DNA of 6,249 bases from Methanocorpusculum sp. (GTDB lineage: Archaea > Halobacteriota > Methanomicrobia > Methanomicrobiales > Methanocorpusculaceae), in NCBI GenBank assembly GCA_029986195.1, contig DALTYF010000062.1, positions 1-6,249 of the forward strand. Direction: 5' to 3'. A program made the position numbers and the translations under genes. The notes beneath the pieces are model-generated. The model had not been told where the DNA came from. It saw only the letters and a list, made by a program, of their open reading frames with translations, and searched no databases. Positions 1-4,437 of this stretch are shown here, in pieces (position 1 is the first letter of the stretch; each line of letters opens with the position of its first letter).

Positions 1-204
1 AATTCGATCAACGACGATCATTCGTAGGCAATAAACGAATTTAGGTGCAACGCCGGTTTTCCGAGAGGTGCATTTGTATTCCTGAGTCCCCATGGAACAT
101 ACGTGAACCGCATGCCCTCGGCCTGCTCCCTTTTTCACTTCATGGCTCACGATCCATGACAAACGGAGGTATCAGCAAACGAACTGCTGGTGCAGCACTG
201 CTGC
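1..204. other. Left-edge region with no supported gene
   Basis: No reading frame here has plausible protein composition. One plus-strand frame is open from the window edge to a TAG at 42-44; it could be the last dozen codons of a gene lying to the left, but nothing identifies it. Two small inverted repeats are visible: ATTCGT (20-25) with ACGAAT (35-40) around a 9-base loop, and GCAGCA/TGCTGC (192-204) directly after the pentapeptide-repeat gene's stop codon. Neither is followed by a convincing T-run in either direction, so I do not call a terminator. Confidence 0.4.
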
Positions 205-729
205 CTACTCCGGAAAAGTTGCGCCGGAAACATTCGCCCCGGCAAACACCGCCCCGCAACACGCGGCAAGCCGAGCATACATCCCAGAAAGATCCGCATT
301 GCGGAAATCCGCATCGGTAAACACCGCACGCTGGGCATAACAGCGGCAAAGCCGTGCGGAACGAAAAGAAGCCGCAGTAAAATCACCGCCGGAAAGATTT
401 GCACAGGAAAGATCCGCATCCCGGAAATTTGCATACGCGGCAAACGTACCCGAAAGATTCGCAGACGACAGCACCGTACCCGAAAAATCCGCATCATCTA
501 TCGTTGCACCGGTAAGATCGGCATCCGAAAGCACGGCACCGGAGAAGCAGCATGCGGTCAGATCAAAATTTCTCATGCATGCGCCGGTAAAGTTTCCGCC
601 GGAAAAATCCTGACCGGGAAGAATCATCACCGCCTCTGCCGACTCTTTGAGATACGCAGTATACCAGCCATTCCACGCAGAATAATCACCACTCTCCGCT
701 GCGGAGAGAAACAGCCGCAGCGCATTCAC
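205..729 (-). CDS. Pentapeptide-repeat protein
   Basis: This 174-residue protein has a non-repetitive, probably helical head (about residues 1-37). From about residue 38 to the end it has near-continuous five-residue repeats of the A(D/N)(L/F)xx type, for example DFSGG, NFTGA, DLTGA, DFSGT, NLSGT, DFRNA and DLSGM. Such repeats are known to fold as a right-handed four-sided beta helix. Family members act as scaffolds, and some (Qnr, MfpA) mimic DNA and bind gyrase, but nothing here points to a specific partner. There is no signal peptide or membrane segment, so it is probably cytoplasmic. The start is a GTG at 729, chosen because a strong Shine-Dalgarno (GGAGGT) sits five bases upstream. It overlaps the stop codon of the preceding small membrane-protein gene (GTGA), which implies translational coupling. 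The family is certain; the function is unknown. Confidence 0.9.
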   Translation of the reverse strand: MNALRLFLSAAESGDYSAWNGWYTAYLKESAEAVMILPGQDFSGGNFTGACMRNFDLTACCFSGAVLSDADLTGATIDDADFSGTVLSSANLSGTFAAYANFRDADLSCANLSGGDFTAASFRSARLCRCYAQRAVFTDADFRNADLSGMYARLAACCGAVFAGANVSGATFPE

Positions 730-980
730 GAAAGACCTCCCCCGAACAGAATAATCAACAGGAATACGGCGGCGAGAATAATAAACAGAAGCAGAAACAG
801 CACATCATGCGTTCCGTCGCGGGCGTCCTGCGGACGGGGCGGGACGGAAATCTTTTCCTCGTACTGCTCAACATAGGGGTGTTCGCGTTCCAGCCGCTCA
901 AACTCTGCATGCTCTTCAACGGTGAAATCGGGATCCAGTTCAAGCGGTCCCGGGGTCTCGGGAATATCTCTGCTGTTCAC
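726..980 (-). CDS. Small acidic protein with C-terminal membrane anchor
   Basis: This 84-residue protein belongs to no family I recognise. The first ~58 residues are hydrophilic and acidic, with a charged, probably helical stretch at about 21-43 (VEEHAEFERLEREHP) and a proline-containing linker (VPPRP, 46-50). Residues ~60-80 are an uninterrupted Leu/Ile/Phe/Val segment ending in GGG, and only four residues follow. This is the layout of a tail-anchored single-pass membrane protein with its body in the cytoplasm. GTG at 980 is the only ATG, GTG or TTG start after the in-frame stop at 1010-1008. No Shine-Dalgarno precedes it, so the transcript may be leaderless or nearly so. Its stop overlaps the start of the pentapeptide-repeat gene, so the two form one translationally coupled unit. 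The composition and the overlap make it a real gene; the function is unknown. Confidence 0.72.
   Translation of the reverse strand: MNSRDIPETPGPLELDPDFTVEEHAEFERLEREHPYVEQYEEKISVPPRPQDARDGTHDVLFLLLFIILAAVFLLIILFGGGLS
735..743 (-). promoter_or_regulatory. Ribosome binding site of the pentapeptide-repeat gene
   Basis: Read on the minus strand, the G-rich stretch ends in GGAGGT, five bases before the GTG at 729. It lies inside the end of the upstream gene. This near-perfect archaeal Shine-Dalgarno decides the unusual GTG start, because the nearby ATG at 725-723 is out of frame. Confidence 0.75.
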
Positions 981-1028
981 GATAGAAATACGTGCGAGCC
1001 CTGAGGTCTAAAAGGTTTGGAGCCGGGA

Positions 1029-1067
1029 AAGTTTCGGGACATCCGAAAACTTCCGAAACTGTTTCGG
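1029..1067. repeat. Cluster of four GTTTCGG/CCGAAAC half-sites
   Basis: GTTTCGG at 1031-1037 faces CCGAAAAC at 1043-1050, forming a stem extendable to AAGTTTCGG/CCGAAAACTT with a one-base bulge and a short loop. Immediately after, CCGAAAC (1053-1059) faces GTTTCGG (1061-1067) around a single central base, a perfect interrupted palindrome of 15 bases. The first and third copies are also perfectly complementary, as are the second (minus one A) and fourth, so alternative folds are possible. The cluster lies 49-87 bases upstream of the GTG of the leftward membrane-protein gene. It fits a paired operator or a structured 5' leader for that unit. The repeat is plain to see; the role is inference. 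Confidence 0.6.
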
Positions 1068-1288
1068 GGGAGGTATTTGACAACCTAAGCACCCAGTATA
1101 GTATGGAGTTTCCCAAAAAGAACTCCAATGCCATGTATGAAAGAAGAACAACAACCCTCTCGGAGAAAATGATGGAGGAAACAATGACCTGGATTCGCTA
1201 ACGCCCATACACTAAACCAGCCACTATGGATATAACCTCATCCGGCATTTGTATCTGATTTCACCAATGCCAAACTATTGTCCATTTC

Positions 1289-1298
1289 CAATATATAC
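1289..1298 (+). promoter_or_regulatory. Candidate TATA box for the FAD/iron-sulfur operon
   Basis: CAATATATAC is the best archaeal TATA-box match on the plus strand upstream of the gene at 1463. It would place transcription start near 1320 and leave a leader of about 140 bases. A weaker alternative, GATTAAAG at about 1394-1401, would give a leader of about 40 bases. The sequence alone does not choose between them. Confidence 0.3.
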
Positions 1299-1341
1299 TC
1301 TACCGCAAAGACGGGGCTGAGAGCTTCAAACAATTTTCTGC

Positions 1342-1365
1342 AGTACCCTTTGGTATTCGTTTTTT
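1342..1365 (+). terminator. Weak stem-loop followed by six T in the operon leader
   Basis: AGTACC (1342-1347) can pair with GGTATT (1352-1357), including one G-U pair, around the loop CTTT. Two bases later comes T6 (1360-1365). Archaeal RNA polymerase can terminate at U-runs, so this could be an early terminator or attenuator if transcription starts near 1320. The stem is weak and the element may be chance. Confidence 0.2.
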
Positions 1366-1448
1366 CCCCTGTCCCGCTAATCCGTCCGGCACAGATTAAA
1401 GTTGTCAGCCACCCAATACGTATTCACAATTTCTCAAGGCAGAACAGC

Positions 1449-1455
1449 GGAGTGA
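1449..1455 (+). promoter_or_regulatory. Ribosome binding site of the FAD/[2Fe-2S] subunit gene
   Basis: GGAGTGA lies seven bases before the ATG at 1463. It fixes that start, which also matches the usual N-terminus of the family. Confidence 0.65.
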
Positions 1456-1462
1456 AATACTA

Positions 1463-2311
1463 ATGTACGAGATAGTGAAAGCACACGCCTTGTCCGAGGC
1501 GGTTTTTGAGATGTGGATTCGTGCGCCGCAGGTCGCACGCAATGCACAGGCAGGACAGTTTTGTATTATTCACCCCGACGGCGCAGGGGAACGTGTTCCT
1601 CTGACCATTTCCGGAACAGACGGCGATCTGATCCGGATTTCGTTTATGGCAATCGGTACGACAACGAAGCTTCTTTCAACCCTTTCCGCCGGCGACTGTC
1701 TGCGGGATGTGGTGGGCCCCCTGGGAATGCCAAGCGATATTGCCAAAGGTCCCGAGACGGTGGTAATTGTGGGAGGCGGGGTCGGCGTTGCCTGTACGCC
1801 GATTATTGCCCAGGCGGCAAAGGATGCCGGAAACTACGTTATCGGAATTATCGGCGCACGCAACAAAAGTCTGCTGATTCTTGAAGAGGAGATGAAAGCA
1901 ATCTGCGACGAACTGTTCGTAACAACCGATGACGGTTCGTACGGCATCAAAGGGTTTGCCAGCGGCCCGCTTCAGACACTCTGCGAGAGCGGCAGAAAAA
2001 TCGATAAAGTCTGGATTATCGGCCCCGGCATGATGATGAAGGTAACAAGCGGCGTCACCAAACCCTACGGCATCAAGACCTACGTATCGTTAAACCCGGT
2101 AATGGTGGACGGAACCGGTATGTGCGGATCCTGCCGGGTTATCGTCGGCGGCAGGATGTTGTTTGCCTGTGTGGACGGACCGGAGTTTGATGCCCACCAG
2201 GTTGACTGGGACGATCTGCTGGCACGCCAGCGGATGTATATGCCTGAGGAGAAGGAGTCGGTTGCGTATCATGAGGAGCACCATGTGTGCAGATGCAGGA
2301 AGGTGGAGTAA
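1463..2311 (+). CDS. nfnA: Ferredoxin-NADP reductase/sulfide dehydrogenase small subunit (NfnA/SudB type)
   Basis: This 282-residue FAD and [2Fe-2S] protein is of the ferredoxin-NADP reductase superfamily, close to NfnA, SudB and dihydroorotate dehydrogenase electron-transfer subunits (PyrK). Residues ~1-92 form the FAD barrel with the flavin-binding RVPLTIS (44-50). Residues ~98-210 form the nucleotide-binding domain, opening with VIVGGGVGVACTP (101-113). The C-terminus carries Asp216, Cys221, Cys224 and Cys236 (DGTGMCGSC, then FAC). This matches the Asp plus three-Cys [2Fe-2S] site known in P. furiosus sulfide dehydrogenase and T. maritima NfnA. Known partners are GltA-like large subunits, and exactly such a gene starts at the next base after this stop. 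In the complex this subunit exchanges electrons with NAD(H) and passes them to the large subunit. PyrK is less likely because no dihydroorotate dehydrogenase gene is adjacent. The exact physiological reaction cannot be read from sequence. Confidence 0.9.
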   Translation: MYEIVKAHALSEAVFEMWIRAPQVARNAQAGQFCIIHPDGAGERVPLTISGTDGDLIRISFMAIGTTTKLLSTLSAGDCLRDVVGPLGMPSDIAKGPETVVIVGGGVGVACTPIIAQAAKDAGNYVIGIIGARNKSLLILEEEMKAICDELFVTTDDGSYGIKGFASGPLQTLCESGRKIDKVWIIGPGMMMKVTSGVTKPYGIKTYVSLNPVMVDGTGMCGSCRVIVGGRMLFACVDGPEFDAHQVDWDDLLARQRMYMPEEKESVAYHEEHHVCRCRKVE

Positions 2312-3667
2312 ATGGACAGAGATGCAAAGGAACGGACTGCAGATTTCGGCGAGGTGGATCTCGGATTCACGGAGGCGGAGCTACGGGCAGAGGCGGCACG
2401 CTGTATTCAGTGCAAGAAGCCGAAGTGTGTAAACGGATGCCCGGTCGGTATTGATATCCCGGCGTTCATTCATGCCTGTGAGACGGGCGAGTTCCGCGAG
2501 GCGGCACGGATTATCAAGAAGGACAATATGCTCCCCGCCATCTGCGGCCGGGTCTGTCCGCAGGAGACGCAGTGCCAGGGTGAATGTGTGCTCGGCAACA
2601 AGGATATGCCGATCTCCATCGGCCATCTTGAGCGGTTCGTCGCAGACTGGGAGAGACGGGAAGGTATCGAGACGCCCGTGCGGCTTCCTGCAACCGGAAA
2701 GAAGGTCGCAGTTGTCGGGTCCGGCCCGGCCGGTCTTTCGGCGGCTGCGGAGCTTGCCCGGCTCGGCCATACCGTAACCGTGTTTGAGTCCCTGCATGAG
2801 GCGGGCGGTGTTCTGATGTACGGTATTCCGTCGTTCCGCCTTCCCAAAGATATTGTCCAGACGGAGATTGAGCAGGTGAAAAAACTCGGTGCCGAGATCA
2901 AAACAAACTATGTGGTCGGTCGCAGTGTGCCGGTTGCGGAACTGCTCGGCTACGATGCGGTGTTCCTCGGAACGGGTGCGGGTCTTCCGTACTTCCTGGG
3001 GTTACCGGGCGAGAATCTCTGCGGGATCTACTCGGCAAACGAGTTCCTGACCCGGGTGAATCTGATGGGCGCAAACAGGTTCCCGGAGAAAGATACGCCG
3101 GTGAAGAAAGGAAAGAAGGTTGTGGTCATCGGCGGCGGAAATGTTGCAATGGACGCAGCCCGGGTGGCACGCCGGATGGGTGCTGCGGTTACCCTGATGT
3201 ACCGCCGCGGTGAGGCGGATATGCCGGCACGGCTGGATGAGGTGCGGCACGCAAAGGAGGAGGGCATTGAGTTCATGTGCTGTACGAATCCGGTGCGGTT
3301 CATCGAAGGCGAAAACAAGGCGGTCGCAGGTGTTGAGGCTATCAGAATGGAACTTGGCAGTCCGGGCGATGACGGCCGGTGTTCGTTTGCACCGATCGAC
3401 AGAAGCAACTTTACGGTTGAGGCGGATGTGGTTGTGGAGGCTATCGGTCAGGGTCCGAACCCGCTGCTCTTACGGATGCTGCCGGATCTTGCCCGCAACA
3501 AGAACGGGAGTGTGGCCGTGAACTGCCTCGGCCAGACGTCGATTCCAAAGGTGTATGCAGGCGGCGATGTGGCAACCGGTGCTGCAACCGTGATTCTTGC
3601 GATGGGTACAGCAAAGGATGCAGCACGGGCAATCGATAAGATGCTCCGCGGTGCACCGCAGTTCTAA
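2312..3667 (+). CDS. gltA: NADPH-dependent glutamate synthase small-subunit-like flavoprotein (GltA/NfnB/SudA type)
   Basis: This 451-residue protein is of normal length for the family. An N-terminal double [4Fe-4S] domain shows CIQCKKPKCVNGCP (Cys31, 34, 39, 43) and a second set at Cys78, 82, 88 and 92. The FAD-binding dinucleotide fold begins at VGSGPAGLSAA (135-145). A second fold for NADPH begins at VVIGGGNVAMDAARVARR (271-288). The FAD-closing motif is YAGGDVATGAATVILAMG (415-432). The protein resembles the glutamate synthase beta subunit, but no glutamate synthase large subunit is nearby. The partner is the FAD/[2Fe-2S] gene whose TAA abuts this ATG. Its ribosome site GGTGGAG (2302-2308) lies inside the end of that gene. 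The pair therefore most likely forms NfnAB/SudAB, coupling reduced ferredoxin, NADH and NADPH, rather than a glutamate synthase. A T-rich terminator follows directly. Confidence 0.92.
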   Translation: MDRDAKERTADFGEVDLGFTEAELRAEAARCIQCKKPKCVNGCPVGIDIPAFIHACETGEFREAARIIKKDNMLPAICGRVCPQETQCQGECVLGNKDMPISIGHLERFVADWERREGIETPVRLPATGKKVAVVGSGPAGLSAAAELARLGHTVTVFESLHEAGGVLMYGIPSFRLPKDIVQTEIEQVKKLGAEIKTNYVVGRSVPVAELLGYDAVFLGTGAGLPYFLGLPGENLCGIYSANEFLTRVNLMGANRFPEKDTPVKKGKKVVVIGGGNVAMDAARVARRMGAAVTLMYRRGEADMPARLDEVRHAKEEGIEFMCCTNPVRFIEGENKAVAGVEAIRMELGSPGDDGRCSFAPIDRSNFTVEADVVVEAIGQGPNPLLLRMLPDLARNKNGSVAVNCLGQTSIPKVYAGGDVATGAATVILAMGTAKDAARAIDKMLRGAPQF

Positions 3668-3676
3668 AAAAAATAC

Positions 3677-3694
3677 TTTTTTTTAATAATTTTT
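3677..3694 (+). terminator. Oligo-T terminator after the FAD/iron-sulfur operon
   Basis: Ten bases after the stop codon come T8 (3677-3684) and then T5 (3690-3694), the T-rich pattern typical of archaeal termination. The A8 run overlapping the stop (3666-3673) is complementary to the T8. Read on the other strand, it also gives the convergent lipoprotein gene a U-run. Confidence 0.65.
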
Positions 3695-3707
3695 GGAACA
3701 GGATCCT

Positions 3708-3861
3708 TCACTGGGTAATGGATCCGTCCGAGGTCCACTCGGTTACCTTTCCGTCAGACTCAACCATTTTGTAATGGACGACGCCGTTTGCGTCAATGGT
3801 GTACGAGAATGAGCCGCCGTCAGCTTCGATATGACCTCCGCTGTCATCTCCGACCGCACTG
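3708..3861 (-). pseudogene. Displaced C-terminal part of the DGS-repeat lipoprotein
   Basis: This stretch encodes about 50 residues beginning SAVGDDSGGH and ending DGSITQ before a TGA at 3710-3708. It continues the acidic, DG-rich, Tyr/Trp-containing style of the lipoprotein's extracellular part (ADGGSFSY, ESDGKVTEWTSDG). It has no start or signal peptide of its own that makes sense; codons upstream in this frame read through the lipoprotein's DNA as shadow sequence. I see it as the real C-terminus of the lipoprotein, put out of frame by one extra base near 3862-3864. The CCC at 3875-3877 is an alternative site. Confidence 0.65.
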
Positions 3862-4170
3862 CCCACCATCAGTACCCTGATAGTTGAAGCTGCCGTCTTT
3901 GTCCATCGATCCGGAACCTTCTTCGGAGGTACCGCTCCAGGAGCCGTCAGGATTGACCTGAACTTTTGTTCCGTCCTCATCTTCGGCATAGTAGGAGCCG
4001 TCGGGGTTCTTATAGACCGTTACACCGTCTTCGGACGAGACGGGAACCGCACCGACAGCCGGGCCGCTCGGGCCGGCATTACCACCAGTCGGAGCGGGAG
4101 TTCCCACACATCCGGCAGATACTGCCAGCAGTGCAACACACAGCATCAAAACAATCAGCATTCGCTTCAT
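3844..4170 (-). CDS. Secreted lipoprotein with DGS repeats, N-terminal part (frameshifted)
   Basis: The reading frame encodes 108 residues. MKR is followed by a hydrophobic stretch (4-19) and a lipobox VSAGC with Cys21, so the product should be exported and lipid-anchored on the outer face of the membrane. A Gly/Pro/Ala-rich linker (22-45) leads to an acidic region with repeats about 18 residues apart: NPDGSYY (55-61), NPDGSWS (73-79) and KDGSFNY (91-97). After TDGG (100-103) the frame changes character to QCGRR and stops. The repeat pattern resumes in the frame one base away, in the piece ending at 3708. Removing one G from the GGG at 3864-3862 joins both parts into a 153-residue protein. 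The gene is therefore broken by a one-base insertion, or the base is a sequencing error. No Shine-Dalgarno precedes the ATG, and the TATA-like box position suggests a leaderless transcript. I recognise no named family. Confidence 0.7.
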   Translation of the reverse strand: MKRMLIVLMLCVALLAVSAGCVGTPAPTGGNAGPSGPAVGAVPVSSEDGVTVYKNPDGSYYAEDEDGTKVQVNPDGSWSGTSEEGSGSMDKDGSFNYQGTDGGQCGRR

Positions 4171-4192
4171 ACTAGATACGTGCCGGTTGTTA

Positions 4193-4202
4193 TGTATATA
4201 AT
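4193..4202 (-). promoter_or_regulatory. TATA box of the lipoprotein gene
   Basis: Read on the minus strand this is ATTATATACA. It is centred about 27 bases from the lipoprotein ATG at 4170, which would put the transcription start at or within a few bases of the start codon. That fits the absence of a Shine-Dalgarno sequence. Confidence 0.55.
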
Positions 4203-4209
4203 AGTATTG

Positions 4210-4226
4210 GGTATCCCGGGATTACC
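4210..4226. repeat. Near-palindrome next to the lipoprotein promoter
   Basis: GGTATCCCGGGATTACC is a two-fold symmetric 17-mer with a core TCCCGGGA and one unpaired T. It lies seven bases upstream of the lipoprotein TATA box, where an archaeal activator or repressor dimer could bind. The regulatory role is inference. Confidence 0.4.
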
Positions 4227-4317
4227 TGAGATAATTTTTTTCGATATTTCCGAGAGTCACCTCCATGTTATATGCAAAAAATATTCCCATACAGACGCAG
4301 AATAAAAATTGCCTCAA

Positions 4318-4333
4318 TATAAATACATATATA
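4318..4333 (+). promoter_or_regulatory. Candidate TATA boxes for the ornithine cyclodeaminase-type gene
   Basis: TATAAATA (4318-4325) and the overlapping TACATATATAC (4323-4333) are good archaeal TATA matches. They predict transcription starts around 4347-4358 and a leader of roughly 75-85 bases before the ATG at 4434. The similar CATATATATT at 4423-4432 is too close to the ATG to be this gene's TATA box. Confidence 0.5.
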
Positions 4334-4380
4334 CTTCCAGTAACAGTCATGCGCGGGACACAAAGAGGAAACAAAAACTG

Positions 4381-4437
4381 GTGAACGGACGGAGGGCGAG
4401 ATATTCATCTCGTTTTACGTTCCATATATATTCATGA
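4381..4437 (+). CDS. Possible arginine-rich leader peptide
   Basis: An 18-codon frame from GTG 4381 to TGA 4435-4437 would encode VNGRRARYSSRFTFHIYS. It has four arginines, using CGG, AGG, AGA and CGT. Its stop overlaps the ATG of the following gene (ATGA), and a GAGG at 4365-4368 lies rather far upstream (12 bases). The downstream protein belongs to a family that acts on ornithine, so an arginine-sensing leader would make sense. The frame also spans the stem-loop at 4397-4412. No homology supports it and short open frames arise by chance, so this is a hypothesis. Confidence 0.18.
   Translation: MNGRRARYSSRFTFHIYS
4397..4416 (+). promoter_or_regulatory. Stem-loop with T4 in the leader of the ornithine cyclodeaminase-type gene
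   Basis: CGAGAT (4397-4402) and ATCTCG (4407-4412) are perfectly complementary around a four-base ATTC loop, and TTTT (4413-4416) follows at once. A GGAGGG (4391-4396) abuts the left arm. The shape is that of a small terminator or attenuator, or of a structure controlling access to the ribosome. It lies between the predicted transcription start and the ATG at 4434, which has no Shine-Dalgarno of its own. Confidence 0.4.

Larger units (their letters stand above)
981..1462. other. Divergent intergenic region, 482 bases
   Basis: This gap separates the leftward pentapeptide unit from the rightward FAD/iron-sulfur operon. It is richer in A+T than the flanking genes. I find no convincing conserved protein in either direction. 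Short open frames exist, notably a 22-codon plus-strand frame from ATG 1133 to TAA 1199-1201. Its last six codons (ATG 1184, reading MTWIR and stop) follow a good GGAGG at 1174-1178, but there is no homology to support it. Visible DNA structure includes the half-site cluster at 1029-1067, an inverted repeat TGGAGTT (1104-1110)/AACTCCA (1121-1127), a TATA-like element near 1290, and a weak stem-loop followed by T6 (1342-1365). For the leftward gene only a weak TATA-like CTTTTAGA (about 1016-1009) is seen. Confidence 0.5.

Noticed and set aside
1..25. TTCGATC near the left edge as the T-loop of a tRNA
   Set aside because: The flanking bases do not supply the conserved G-C closing pair or a plausible acceptor stem, and no CCA or discriminator pattern follows.
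190..876. Long plus-strand open frame rich in Gly-Lys-Ile-Arg
   Set aside because: It is the antisense of the pentapeptide-repeat gene. Its repetitive basic composition follows from the 15-base periodicity of the repeats on the minus strand.
1077..1102. TTGACA and TATAGT resembling a bacterial promoter
   Set aside because: The spacing is only 14 bases and the genome looks archaeal, where sigma-70 signals are not used.
1313..1354. TPP-riboswitch-like words GGGGCTGAGA and ACCCTTTGG
   Set aside because: The two short words occur in the right order, but the long conserved stretch that follows in real TPP aptamers is missing, the P3 stem is absent, and the downstream genes have no tie to thiamine.
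1278..1463. Plus-strand 61-codon frame with TTG start before the FAD/[2Fe-2S] gene
   Set aside because: It has no ribosome site, no family resemblance and overlaps the likely promoter. It ends at the next gene's start only by chance stop placement.
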